From positions 1,894,580-1,958,579 of the forward strand of contig NZ_FUZU01000001.1 of NCBI RefSeq assembly GCF_900167975.1: 64,000 bases of DNA, read 5' to 3'. The stretch is from Ohtaekwangia koreensis. GTDB lineage: Bacteria; Bacteroidota; Bacteroidia; Cytophagales; Cyclobacteriaceae. Position 1 is the first letter of the stretch. Each line of letters begins with the position of its first letter. Positions 45,020 through 53,972 of this stretch are shown piece by piece. A program made the position numbers and the translations under genes. The notes beneath the pieces are model-generated. The model searched no databases and was not told where the DNA came from. It was given only the letters and a program-made list of their open reading frames with translations.

Positions 45020-45670
45020 TTACTTTTTACCTTCTTCTTTCTTAGGAGCTTCCTTCTTAGCACCTGCAGCAGGAGCAGCTTCAGGGTTAGCAGCAGCGGC
45101 AGCAGCTTCATCGGCAGCCAATTTAGCAGCGCGAGGAACTTCAACAGCAGCGATGGTTGCTTGCTTAGGATCAAGGAATTCAAGACCTTCTATTTTCATA
45201 TCACCGATCTTAATCGCGTGATGGAAATCGAGATCCGAAACATTCACATCGATATGATCTGGCATATCTTTAGGGAAACCATATACTTTCAACGCAGCGC
45301 GTTTACGTACCAGTGTACCTCCTTTAGCAACACCAGGAGCAGTACCAACCAAACGAACAGGAATGCTCATTTTGATTTTTCTGTCTTCTGATATACGCAG
45401 GAAATCAGCGTGAAGGATAACTTCACTTACTGGGTGGAATTGAACTTCCTGAAGAATAGCCTGAGCTTCTTCACCTTCAATATTGATGTGTACAAAGTGC
45501 GCTTCAGTGGTATAAACCAATTCACGGAACAGGATCATCGGAGAGTAAAAATGAATTTGTTCATTTCCTCCGTACAATACACAGGGAACAAGACCCTCAT
45601 CCCGTAACTTCTGGGAACCAGTCTTGCCGAGATTTGCTCTTCTATACCCTATAATCTCAACAGTTTTCAT
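45020..45670 (-). CDS. rplY: 50S ribosomal protein L25 / general stress protein Ctc
   Basis: 216 residues. It binds 5S rRNA. The N-terminal L25 domain (KTVEIIGYRRANLGKTGSQK, then LVPCVLYGGNEQIHF) is followed by the Ctc/TL5 C-terminal beta domain (KIKMSIPVRLVGTAPGVAKG). A low-complexity Ala/Lys/Glu tail occupies about 180-216 and is typical of Bacteroidota. It is 36 nt downstream of prs. Confidence 0.95.
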   Translation of the reverse strand: MKTVEIIGYRRANLGKTGSQKLRDEGLVPCVLYGGNEQIHFYSPMILFRELVYTTEAHFVHINIEGEEAQAILQEVQFHPVSEVILHADFLRISEDRKIKMSIPVRLVGTAPGVAKGGTLVRKRAALKVYGFPKDMPDHIDVNVSDLDFHHAIKIGDMKIEGLEFLDPKQATIAAVEVPRAAKLAADEAAAAAANPEAAPAAGAKKEAPKKEEGKK

Positions 45671-45706
45671 AAGTATATAATTGTTTAATTAAAAAGTTTC
45701 TAAGTT

Positions 45707-46636
45707 TTAAAGTTTGATAAAGAGTGAACTTATCGACTCATTATCATGAATTTTGCGAATGGCTTTTGCAAAGAGGGTAGAAACCGAAAGCACTTTTATT
45801 TTTGAGCTTTCTTGTTTCAAGGGAATCGTATCCGACACCACTAACTCTTCGAGTAAAGATCCATCGATATTTTGATAGGCGTTGCCTGAAAGCACAGCGT
45901 GTGTACATACTGCACGTACTGACTTGGCACCTTTTTCTTTTAACAATGTAGCGGCCTTGCAGATTGTACCAGCAGTATCAACAAGATCATCCACCAGTAC
46001 AACATCTTTACCATCAACTTCTCCGATGAGTCTCATGGAGTCTACTTTGTTTGCTTCTTTTCTATGCTTATCACAAACTGCGAGATCAGCGTCAAAGAAT
46101 TTAGCAAAGCTTCTTGCTCTTTTTATACCACCAACATCAGGAGATGCAAACATGATATCGCTTAAGCCTAAAGATTTAAGGTAAGGAACAAATATATAGG
46201 AGCCATCCAAGTGATCTACGGGAATATCGAAGAAGCCCTGAATCTGATCAGCATGTAGATCACACGCCATGATGCGTGTTGCTCCTGCTGCAGAAATAAG
46301 ATTAGCATGAAGCTTTGCAGCTATAGCAACTCTGGGCTTATCTTTTCGGTCTTGACGAGCGTATCCGAAATAAGGAATCACAACATTGACACTGGATGCA
46401 CTGGCACGTTTGGCAGCATCTACCATCAACAATAATTCCATCAGGTTATCAGAAGGAGGGAAGGTTGATTGGATTAGAAATACCTCATGGCCGCGAACAG
46501 ATTCTGTGATGTAAGGTGACATTTCACCATCGCTGAATTGCTGATAGTTTACTTCACCTAAACGCTCACCATAAGCGTTGGCGATTTTTTCAGCCAGGTA
46601 GGATGTAGCTCTTCCGCTAAAAATTTTAACTGCCAT
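45707..46636 (-). CDS. prs: Ribose-phosphate pyrophosphokinase
   Basis: 309 residues. It makes PRPP from ribose-5-phosphate and ATP for nucleotide, His and Trp synthesis. Recognisable segments are SDGEMSPYITESVRGHEVFL, YFGYARQDRKDKPRV (flexible loop), ACDLHADQIQGFFDIPVDHL, and the PRPP loop VVLVDDLVDTAGTICKA. Lies between tRNA-Gln and rplY on the minus strand. Confidence 0.96.
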   Translation of the reverse strand: MAVKIFSGRATSYLAEKIANAYGERLGEVNYQQFSDGEMSPYITESVRGHEVFLIQSTFPPSDNLMELLLMVDAAKRASASSVNVVIPYFGYARQDRKDKPRVAIAAKLHANLISAAGATRIMACDLHADQIQGFFDIPVDHLDGSYIFVPYLKSLGLSDIMFASPDVGGIKRARSFAKFFDADLAVCDKHRKEANKVDSMRLIGEVDGKDVVLVDDLVDTAGTICKAATLLKEKGAKSVRAVCTHAVLSGNAYQNIDGSLLEELVVSDTIPLKQESSKIKVLSVSTLFAKAIRKIHDNESISSLFIKL

Positions 46637-46724
46637 GGTTGTGCCCCGTTAGGTCATTACCGGTTAATTGTTATCAAGTATACTGATTCGTTTTACAAAC
46701 GAATTCAAGGACAACGTTTAACGA

Positions 46725-46748
46725 AGAATCCCGCATAAGCGGGATTCT
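46725..46748 (-). terminator. Hairpin downstream of tRNA-Gln
   Basis: AGAATCCCGC (46725-46734) pairs with GCGGGATTCT (46739-46748), a 10-bp stem with a 4-nt loop. It lies 9 nt past the tRNA 3' end, between the tRNA and prs. On the minus strand the U run precedes the stem, so termination may be weak. Confidence 0.6.
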
Positions 46749-46757
46749 AAAAAACTG

Positions 46758-46830
46758 TTGTCCGACCAGGGCTCGAACCTGGACTTTCCTGAATCAAAAT
46801 CAGGCGTGTTGCCAGTTACACCATCGGACA
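46758..46830 (-). tRNA. tRNA-Gln (anticodon UUG)
   Basis: A full cloverleaf on the minus strand. The 7-bp acceptor stem is TGTCCGA with TCGGACA, and the discriminator is A at 46758. The anticodon stem CCTGA/TCAGG holds a loop with TTG, reading CAA/CAG. The T arm is CCAGG-TTCGAGC-CCTGG. CCA is not encoded. A TACCTTTG -7 element lies about 50 nt upstream. Hairpin downstream. Confidence 0.95.
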
Positions 46831-46882
46831 ATACTCACCTGAAACCGGTCAATTCGATGTCAGACCCATGAATTTGGGATTG

Positions 46883-46890
46883 CAAAGGTA
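46883..46890 (-). promoter_or_regulatory. Possible -7 element of the tRNA-Gln unit
   Basis: TACCTTTG on the minus strand matches TAnnTTTG exactly; no TTTG at the standard spacing. It would give about 45 nt of leader before the tRNA. Confidence 0.4.
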
Positions 46891-46928
46891 GAATTATTTT
46901 TCAGAAATGTTAATCTCAGCGAAAAAAT

Positions 46929-47504
46929 TTAGAGATCATTTTCTTGATTGGAAACAGTTGTGCCTTCCATAAAGCCTTCTGCCCAGAAACGATACTTATC
47001 AAGGATTGAAATAACTGCATTTCGAAGATGCCTGCTGTTGTTGAAATCAATTGAACCATACATGGTGGTAGCATAGCCTTGCCATATAGATCTGTTCTGA
47101 CGTCTGTCATAGAATTGAATGAGAAGCGTGCCCGTACTCATTGTAAATTTCTGAGCATCATATTCTATATTATCATTCTGAGTCTTCACCCATTCTTCTA
47201 TAGCAGGTTGATTGTAGCCATTAAACCGAAGACTATCATCAAACATTTTGAATCCTATAATAAGATGTGGTCTGTTTTCTGATTGACGATAGCCCAGGAA
47301 TTTCATGCGTGCTACAATTGATTTCTCAATGATAGAGTTTACCATGCTGGAGTCAGCAGGGCCTGCAGGCTTCATGATGTCGAACGTTCGATACTTTTTA
47401 AAGTTGCCTTTATAGCTATAGTCGTATTCGACTGGTAATTCTTTATATCCTAGGCACGAGGTGAGAAGTGCCAATACTACTAGAGGAGCTAAAATCTTCT
47501 TCAT
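46929..47504 (-). CDS. DUF4136 lipoprotein
   Basis: 191 residues. A lipobox signal (KKILAPLVVLALLTSC, Cys17) predicts a lipid-anchored envelope protein. The rest resembles DUF4136: FKKYRTFDIMKPAG, a helical segment IIEKSIVARMKFLGYRQSE, then FTMSTGTLLIQFYD and SIWQGYATTMYGS. Function unknown. A single gene between purL and tRNA-Gln. Confidence 0.82.
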   Translation of the reverse strand: MKKILAPLVVLALLTSCLGYKELPVEYDYSYKGNFKKYRTFDIMKPAGPADSSMVNSIIEKSIVARMKFLGYRQSENRPHLIIGFKMFDDSLRFNGYNQPAIEEWVKTQNDNIEYDAQKFTMSTGTLLIQFYDRRQNRSIWQGYATTMYGSIDFNNSRHLRNAVISILDKYRFWAEGFMEGTTVSNQENDL

Positions 47505-47576
47505 AAGCCGGCATGTTATTCTGTGAATATAAGGTTAATCATTCATCAGAACAACAGCCGGTTAGACCTTTTGTTA

Positions 47577-50500
47577 TCAAGAGTTTTTCTTTACCCACTC
47601 ACGGGCATTCACGAAAGCTTCAATCCACGGAGAGACTTGATCTTGCTTGCGATCTGATGGGTAAAATCCCCAGTTCCAAGGGAAGAGTGATCTTTCTATG
47701 TGTGGCATAATAGCAAGGTGCCGTCCGTCTTTTGAGCAAAGTGCTGCAACAGAATAATCAGAGTCATTCGGGTTACCCGGATATTCAGGGTATGCATACT
47801 CTGCCGCGACCTTGAATTGAGAGTGATCAGAAGGCAAACGGAATTTACCTTCACCATGTGCTACCCAAACACCGAGTCGTGTTCCACTAAGACTATTCAG
47901 CATAACGGAATCATTTTGAGGAATGGTAACATTCAGAAATATAGACTCAAATTTTCCGGAACCATTGTGATGCATGCGTGGATGTTCTTCACCCATCTCC
48001 GGATACAATAATCCTAACTCCATCACAAGCTGGCATCCATTACAAACACCTAAGCTGAGAGTATCTTTTCGCTTGTAAAAATTCTCAAGAGCTTGCTTTG
48101 CCTTGGGATTGTATAGGAAAGCACCCGCCCAACCTTTCGCGGAACCAAGTACATCTGAATTTGAGAAGCCTCCTACAAATACAATGAGGTTTACGTCCGA
48201 GAGATCTTCACGTCCTGTAACAAGATCTGTCATGTGTATATCTTTCACATCGAATCCTGCAAGGTATAGCGAGTATGCCATTTCCCGATCGCCATTCACA
48301 CCTTTCTCGCGCATGATGGCTGCTTTTAGTCCCGATGGTTTTCTGCGTTTAGCATCTATACTATATGTTTCAAATCTTCCATCGAATTTGGGCTGGAAGT
48401 TATAGTGAAGAACCTGCTTTTTGTAATGGGTATACCGGCTTTCTGCATGTGCAGGTGTACGTTGCTTGCTATCGAGTAAGAACGAAGTTTTATACCACAC
48501 ATCACGGAGCTCATCTACTTTAAATTTCAAGAGTTGCTCCTGATGACGGATAGTAACATTTCGTTCGTCACTTACGTGACCGAGTATATGATATCTTATT
48601 CCATTTTGATTTAAGACTGATGTTACTTTACTCTCGTCTGAAACCTGGATTACTACACCTGGATTTTCTGAGAATAACACTTTGATAAGATCACTATGCA
48701 GAGACGAAAGATTTAATGTAAGCCCAACACTTGGTTGAGCGAAACACATTTCAAGTAAAGCTGTAATGATACCGCCTTCGGATATATCATGTCCTGCCAG
48801 AATAAGATCTTGTCCAATCAACAATTGGATACTTTCAAAAGCTTTTGCAAAATAGCTTTCATCTTTTATAGTAGGTACTTCGTTGCCTAGCAGGTTTAAT
48901 ATCTGTGCAAAACTGCTTCCACCTAGTTTACGATCATCATTAGAAAAATCAATCAGTATAACTTTTGATCCTTCAATTTTTTCCAAGACAGGTGAAACAG
49001 TTTTAGTGATGTCACTTACTTCTGCACCGGCAGAGATAATGACCGTACCCGGAGAATATACTACTTCACCATTCGGATACTTCTGCGTCATCGAAAGAGA
49101 ATCTTTACCAGTAGGTATATTAATGCCGAGCTTTATAGCAAAATCACTGACTGCTTCAACCGCTTGATATAGTCTGGCGTTTTCACCTTCCTGTTTTGCG
49201 GGCCACATCCAGTTGGCACTTAAGGAAACGCCTTTCAATCCGTGCGTTAGCTTGGCCCATACTATATTTGTAAGCGACTCTGCAATTGCTAATTTACTTC
49301 CTGCTACAGGATCGACTAATGCAGCACCAGGCGCATGGCCTATAGATGTAGCTACACCTTTGTGGCTGCTATAGTCTAGCGCCATCACCCCCACGTTATT
49401 CAACGGCAATTGTATAGGACCGCACGTTTGTTGTGTAGCAACTTTGCCGGTTACAGAACGGTCTACTTTATTTGTCAGCCAATCCTTACAAGCAACCGCT
49501 TCAAGTTGAAGTACTTGTTCGAGGTATTCATTCACTTTCGTGACATCATACTCCAGTGGCTTGAAGTTGCTAGGCTTGGTTTGATCAGTAAGAATTGTTT
49601 TCGGAGAAGAGCCCAACAAATGCTTTACTTCGAAATCTATAGGTTTTCTCGGTTGATTATCTTTTTGAAAATGTAGTCTATGATCACCCGTAGCTTCACC
49701 GATTACATACATCGGTGCCCGCTCACGTTCAGAAACTTTTTTCAGGAGCTCTATATCTTTTTGTTTGATCGCGAGCCCCATGCGTTCCTGCGATTCGTTG
49801 CTGATAATTTCTTTGTCTGATAAAGTAGGATCTCCTATAGGAAGCTTGTCGATTTGAATGGTTCCCCCGGTTTCTTCAAGCAATTCAGATAAACAATTGA
49901 AGTGTCCACCAGCACCATGATCGTGAATAGAAACTATAGGATTTATACCGGCTTCCACCATTGCGCGTATAGCATTCATAACACGCTTCTGCATTTCAGG
50001 ATTCGAGCGTTGTATAGCGTTAAGTTCTATAGCATTTCCATACTCACCGGTTGCTACTGACGACACAGCGCTTCCACCCATACCAATGCGATAGTTGTCG
50101 CCACCGAGCAACACAATTTTGTCGCCTGCTTCAAGGTGTTCCTTCTGGCTGTCGTTTTCTTTTCCGAAACCTATACCGCCGGCCAGCATAATTACTTTAT
50201 CGAAACCATACTTCTTGTTGTTTTCGATATGCTCGAATGTCAGTACACTTCCAACGATAACGGGCTGCCCGAATTTATTCCCGAAATCAGAAGCACCATC
50301 GGATGCCTTGATCAGAATTTCTTCTGGAGATTGATAAAGCCATTTGCGTGCTTCAAATTTTTTCTCCCACGGTCTTCCGTTTTCAAGGCGAGGGTAGGAG
50401 GTAATATATACCGCTGTTCCGGCCAGAGGCAATGCACCTTTACCGCCTGCGAGGCGATCGCGGATCTCTCCACCAGAGCCAGTAGCCGCTCCGTTGAATG

Positions 50501-51269
50501 GCTCAACTGTGGTAGGGAAATTATGGGTTTCAGCTTTCAACGAGATTACTGAAGCTATATCTTCAATCGTAAAGAAGTCGGCTATATCCTGACGGGCAGG
50601 AGCAAACTGCTCTATAGTCGGACCTTTAATAAAAGCAACGTTGTCCTTATAGGCTGATACTATATAATTCGGATTCTCTTTTGAGGTCTTTTTGATAAGC
50701 TGGAACAGTGTTGATGTTTTTTCCTGTCCATCAATAATAAAAGTACCGTTAAAGATTTTATGACGACAGTGTTCTGAGTTCACTTGTGAGAAGCCAAATA
50801 CTTCGCTATCGGTTAATTTGCGACCCAGTTGTTTGCTTACGTTTTCAAGGTATTCAATCTCGACTGCGCTTAATGCAAGTCCTTCTTTCTCGTTGTATGC
50901 AGCAATGTTGTCGATTTCAAGGATCGGCTCTGGTGTGTGGTGAATTGTAAAGAGATCCTGATCCAGTGATGTATACACCACCTGCAGCATTTTATCATGC
51001 TTGATGGAATCGCCCTCCACAGCAAAAAATTCTTCGATCCGTTGTATCCCAACAATGCCCATGGTTTGCGTGATCTCCACAGCATTGGTACTCCAGGGAG
51101 TGATCATTTCTTTACGCGGACCGATAAATTTTCCGGTAAGCGATTTTTCGGCTAAAGGTTCAGCTTTGCTGAAAAGCCAGGTAAGCTTCTGAACGTCTGA
51201 ATTTTGCAAAGGCTGTACCGTGCCAACCGCGTAAATGGTGTTGGCCTTCGAACGAAAGAATAAAATCAT
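47577..51269 (-). CDS. purL: Phosphoribosylformylglycinamidine synthase, large single-chain type
   Basis: 1230 residues from the ATG at 51269 (MILFFRSKANTIYAVG). Fourth step of purine synthesis, with both the synthetase and the glutaminase in one chain, as in E. coli. The synthetase region shows SVISLKAETHNFPTTVEPFN, GATGSGGEIRDRL and PTGKDSLSMTQKYP. The C-terminal glutaminase has FVGGFSNSDVLGSAKGWAG, the nucleophilic Cys in LGVCNGCQL, and a terminal His-Glu (HIERSLFPWNWGF). An exact TATTTTTG -7 element lies just upstream at 51295-51302. Confidence 0.97.
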   Translation of the reverse strand: MILFFRSKANTIYAVGTVQPLQNSDVQKLTWLFSKAEPLAEKSLTGKFIGPRKEMITPWSTNAVEITQTMGIVGIQRIEEFFAVEGDSIKHDKMLQVVYTSLDQDLFTIHHTPEPILEIDNIAAYNEKEGLALSAVEIEYLENVSKQLGRKLTDSEVFGFSQVNSEHCRHKIFNGTFIIDGQEKTSTLFQLIKKTSKENPNYIVSAYKDNVAFIKGPTIEQFAPARQDIADFFTIEDIASVISLKAETHNFPTTVEPFNGAATGSGGEIRDRLAGGKGALPLAGTAVYITSYPRLENGRPWEKKFEARKWLYQSPEEILIKASDGASDFGNKFGQPVIVGSVLTFEHIENNKKYGFDKVIMLAGGIGFGKENDSQKEHLEAGDKIVLLGGDNYRIGMGGSAVSSVATGEYGNAIELNAIQRSNPEMQKRVMNAIRAMVEAGINPIVSIHDHGAGGHFNCLSELLEETGGTIQIDKLPIGDPTLSDKEIISNESQERMGLAIKQKDIELLKKVSERERAPMYVIGEATGDHRLHFQKDNQPRKPIDFEVKHLLGSSPKTILTDQTKPSNFKPLEYDVTKVNEYLEQVLQLEAVACKDWLTNKVDRSVTGKVATQQTCGPIQLPLNNVGVMALDYSSHKGVATSIGHAPGAALVDPVAGSKLAIAESLTNIVWAKLTHGLKGVSLSANWMWPAKQEGENARLYQAVEAVSDFAIKLGINIPTGKDSLSMTQKYPNGEVVYSPGTVIISAGAEVSDITKTVSPVLEKIEGSKVILIDFSNDDRKLGGSSFAQILNLLGNEVPTIKDESYFAKAFESIQLLIGQDLILAGHDISEGGIITALLEMCFAQPSVGLTLNLSSLHSDLIKVLFSENPGVVIQVSDESKVTSVLNQNGIRYHILGHVSDERNVTIRHQEQLLKFKVDELRDVWYKTSFLLDSKQRTPAHAESRYTHYKKQVLHYNFQPKFDGRFETYSIDAKRRKPSGLKAAIMREKGVNGDREMAYSLYLAGFDVKDIHMTDLVTGREDLSDVNLIVFVGGFSNSDVLGSAKGWAGAFLYNPKAKQALENFYKRKDTLSLGVCNGCQLVMELGLLYPEMGEEHPRMHHNGSGKFESIFLNVTIPQNDSVMLNSLSGTRLGVWVAHGEGKFRLPSDHSQFKVAAEYAYPEYPGNPNDSDYSVAALCSKDGRHLAIMPHIERSLFPWNWGFYPSDRKQDQVSPWIEAFVNAREWVKKNS

Positions 51270-51294
51270 TGGATTAAACTCGGATTTGAGCTCG

Positions 51295-51302
51295 CAAAAA
51301 TA
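51295..51302 (-). promoter_or_regulatory. Possible -7 element of purL
   Basis: TATTTTTG on the minus strand matches TAnnTTTG, about 25 nt before the purL ATG. A matching TTTG upstream was not found. Confidence 0.38.
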
Positions 51303-51362
51303 CAAGCATTTTGCAGGAATGGGAGCGTTTTCTTTAAATAATGTCTCGATACTTTCTAACGC

Positions 51363-52142
51363 TTACAGAAGATTGCCAAGTTCCCGAGCGCTGAGAAGAT
51401 TATGTCCTGCTTCAATAACATGTAAACGATGGTGCTCAACGCTTTGCGAAAGGCGATTCATGCTTTTCGGTGTGATCACTTTATCGTACTTCCCAACGAT
51501 GATCGTAAGTGATATTTTATATTGATTGATCAATCCGCCAATGTCACGCATACTGAATTTCAGTTTACGAAATACCACCCACGAATAGTAAACTCGTTTT
51601 CTTTTTTCTGCGGTATCCATCTGGTACTCAGCAAAACGAAGCACTCCTTTATCAATTAATCCGATACGATGTAATGATTTTCCGATCGTAAGAAATCTTC
51701 CATGATGGTTAATCATGCTTTTAAAAAGTTTTCTCGATATCCAGGGGTAGGTTGCCAGACTATACCAAAAGTTTGTCGTTACTCCATCCGGAGCCAACAG
51801 AAATAATTCCCTTGTCATTTGCGGAAAAGCCTCTACTGTCGCCAAAGCGAATTTTCCGCCAAGACTATATCCTAAAATTGAAAATGTTTTAATGTGGGTT
51901 TCATTTAAAAAGGACTGCATAATGTTTCTCCACTCACTTTTTTCGAGCGGTTTTTCATCGTTAACCCATTTGCTTTTGCCGTGGAAGTAAAGATCGAAAA
52001 TATAGCATGTATACCGGTCAGCCAGCGATTTTGCTAATGGTGTGAACACAGCGTTATCCTGACCGAAGCCATGAAAAAGCAGAAGCACCTCTTTTCCGTT
52101 GCCGGATTTAGTATAAAATAATGTCGATGTTTCTACATTCAT
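51363..52142 (-). CDS. Alpha/beta hydrolase
   Basis: 259 residues from the ATG at 52142; a TTG six codons upstream is less likely. The fold is shown by the oxyanion segment LLLFHGFGQDNAVF and the nucleophile elbow ILGYSLGGKFAL (Ser). A catalytic Asp may lie in IVGKYDKVITPKSMN, and the His in VIEAGHNLLS. Substrate not predictable. No signal peptide. It stands between purL and the divergent sigma-factor gene. Confidence 0.85.
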   Translation of the reverse strand: MNVETSTLFYTKSGNGKEVLLLFHGFGQDNAVFTPLAKSLADRYTCYIFDLYFHGKSKWVNDEKPLEKSEWRNIMQSFLNETHIKTFSILGYSLGGKFALATVEAFPQMTRELFLLAPDGVTTNFWYSLATYPWISRKLFKSMINHHGRFLTIGKSLHRIGLIDKGVLRFAEYQMDTAEKRKRVYYSWVVFRKLKFSMRDIGGLINQYKISLTIIVGKYDKVITPKSMNRLSQSVEHHRLHVIEAGHNLLSARELGNLL

Positions 52143-52272
52143 GATCTTGCAGGCCGACAAATTAAAAGAACTTACCGACTGGCAGCCGCTATTCGCCTAC
52201 TTATTTTCGTCTTCCCTAAAATAAATAGATACATAGCATCGTCTTTCAGGCTAAACGAAGCGATTGAAGGCG

Positions 52273-52827
52273 ATGGAATTAGTCATGCAAATAAAAGAAC
52301 AGACATTTCTGAAGGAGAAAGACAGGTTGCTGAGCTTTATACGCAATCGTGTTTCTACTGTTGAGGAAGCAGAAGACATTCTCCAGGATGTGTTTTATCA
52401 ATTTGTAGCAGGTTACGAAACGATTGAATCTATCGATCGTGTTACGTCTTGGCTATTTTCAGTCGCTCGTAACAAGATCATCGATCGGTATAGAAGAGAG
52501 GCATCCAGACCACAACGCGCTGACTTCAGCGGTACAGCAAGCCTCGATGATGATGCTCCTATAACATTACAGGAAATTTTACCGGATCTCGGCAATACAC
52601 CTGAGGACTCATACTTGCGTGAAGCCATTTGGGAAGCCATCATGGAAGCGCTCGATGAGTTGCCACCTGAACAGCGTGAGATTTTTATACTAAACGAAAT
52701 TGAAGAACGCAGTTTTAGAGATATAGCGGAAGAGACAGGCGTTTCAATCAATACACTTCTCTCGCGAAAACGATACGCGATTCTTGCACTCAGAAAAAAA
52801 TTACAACGATTGTATAATGATATTTAA
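52273..52827 (+). CDS. RNA polymerase sigma factor, ECF subfamily
   Basis: 184 residues from the ATG at 52273; other starts nearby are possible. Region 2 is seen in RLLSFIRNRVSTVEEAEDILQDVFYQF and SWLFSVARNKIIDRYRR. Region 4 lies near the C-terminus (ALDELPPEQREIFILNEIEE, then SFRDIAEETGVSINTLLSRK). It is followed after 12 nt by a small membrane protein, which may be its partner; no classical anti-sigma domain is seen. Confidence 0.9.
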   Translation: MELVMQIKEQTFLKEKDRLLSFIRNRVSTVEEAEDILQDVFYQFVAGYETIESIDRVTSWLFSVARNKIIDRYRREASRPQRADFSGTASLDDDAPITLQEILPDLGNTPEDSYLREAIWEAIMEALDELPPEQREIFILNEIEERSFRDIAEETGVSINTLLSRKRYAILALRKKLQRLYNDI

Positions 52828-52839
52828 GGCCAACGGGTT

Positions 52840-53199
52840 ATGAAAAAATTAGATTTTGCAAAATGTGCAGCGTTGGGATTATTGGCTGTTACGATATTAG
52901 GATTGATTACCATGGTATTATGGAACTGGTTAGTTCCGGTTTTGTTTAGCGGTCCCGTTATTACATACTGGCAGGCACTTGGCCTGCTTATTTTAAGCAA
53001 GATATTATTCTGGGGCTGGGGTGGTAAGGGCCACTATCAAGCGAAGGATTCGGCACCTTACTGGAAGCATCGTTTTTATGAAAAATTCTCCAACATGCCT
53101 GTTGACCAACGTGAGGAATTCAAACGGAGAATGAAGGAAAAGTGGTGCAACTTCGAAAAGAAGACTTCAGATCAAAAAACAGACGCTTCACACGATTAG
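52840..53199 (+). CDS. Small membrane protein downstream of an ECF sigma factor
   Basis: 119 residues. Two membrane helices (CAALGLLAVTILGLITMVLW and YWQALGLLILSKILFWGWGG) are followed by a charged cytoplasmic tail (WKHRFYEKFSNMPVDQREEF to the end). The WNWLVP and GLLILSKILF patterns resemble conserved small proteins I recall next to sigma factors in Bacteroidota. Probably membrane-bound; it may sense or modulate the sigma factor, which is inference. It precedes the tetR-efflux operon but has its own gap of 126 nt. Confidence 0.72.
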   Translation: MKKLDFAKCAALGLLAVTILGLITMVLWNWLVPVLFSGPVITYWQALGLLILSKILFWGWGGKGHYQAKDSAPYWKHRFYEKFSNMPVDQREEFKRRMKEKWCNFEKKTSDQKTDASHD

Positions 53200-53278
53200 A
53201 GAGTCGTTTTAAGAAAATCGTCTGAAAAAATCTTTATAAAACTCAACCTGCACGTGTTTTAGGCCGTTTAAGGAAACT

Positions 53279-53317
53279 GTGGAAACTTTTGATATGTAAA
53301 AAGTTTCCATAGTTTTG
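53279..53317 (+). promoter_or_regulatory. Promoter and palindromic operator of tetR-efflux operon
   Basis: The -33 TTTG (53288-53291) is followed by 18 nt and a -7 element TAGTTTTG (53310-53317), matching TAnnTTTG. Overlaying it is a palindrome, GGAAACTTTT (53281-53290) with AAAAGTTTCC (53299-53308) around an 8-nt spacer. The centre of the palindrome lies between the two promoter boxes, so a bound repressor would block RNA polymerase. The adjacent TetR protein is the likely ligand (inference). Confidence 0.7.
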
Positions 53318-53325
53318 CGATCATT

Positions 53326-53961
53326 ATGGAAGATTTAAACACCAGAGAAAAGATTTTAAAAGGGGCGGACGGCCTTTTTACAAAGTACGGTGTTCGCAGT
53401 ATTTCGATGGACGATATAGCCCGTCACTTGTCAGTATCCAAGAAAACTCTTTATCAACATTTCGCTGATAAAGAAGATATAGTGACGCTGGTATGCCAGG
53501 CACATCTGCAGGAAAGCCGAAATGAATTTGAATCCATTCACGCCAGTGCTGAGAACGCTATAGATGAACTTGCCAAGCTCTCGCTTTGTGTGAGAAAAAA
53601 TGTAGAGGATGTAAACCCGTCACTCTTATTTGATCTGCAGAAATATTATCCGAAAGCATGGGCAGTGTGGCTGGAATTTAAACGCATGTGTATATATGAC
53701 TCTGTCAAGAGAAATCTTGAGCAGGGTATAGCGGAAGGATTTTACAGAACTGAAATTAATGCAGAGATTTTAAGTATAGTGCGGATGGCGTTGATTGAGA
53801 TTGCATTTGATGACAAGACCTTCTCACAAGATAAGTTTAAAATGGCTGAAGTACAGATGCAGATATTCGATCAATTCGTATATGGCATTGTAACAGAGAA
53901 AGGAAGAAAACTTTATCAGAAGTGTAAGGAGAAAAATTCAACAGAAGTAGTAACCCGATAA
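53326..53961 (+). CDS. TetR/AcrR-family transcriptional regulator
   Basis: 211 residues. The N-terminal helix-turn-helix is REKILKGADGLFTKYGVRSI, then SMDDIARHLSVSKKTLYQHF, typical of TetR. The C-terminal ligand-binding part has no diagnostic motif. The start codon is 8 nt from the -7 element. First gene of a four-gene unit with tolC, adaptor and RND pump (gaps of 11, 12 and 84 nt). It probably represses that unit through the palindrome at 53281-53308. Confidence 0.92.
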   Translation: MEDLNTREKILKGADGLFTKYGVRSISMDDIARHLSVSKKTLYQHFADKEDIVTLVCQAHLQESRNEFESIHASAENAIDELAKLSLCVRKNVEDVNPSLLFDLQKYYPKAWAVWLEFKRMCIYDSVKRNLEQGIAEGFYRTEINAEILSIVRMALIEIAFDDKTFSQDKFKMAEVQMQIFDQFVYGIVTEKGRKLYQKCKEKNSTEVVTR

Positions 53962-53972
53962 TTAACCCCAAT

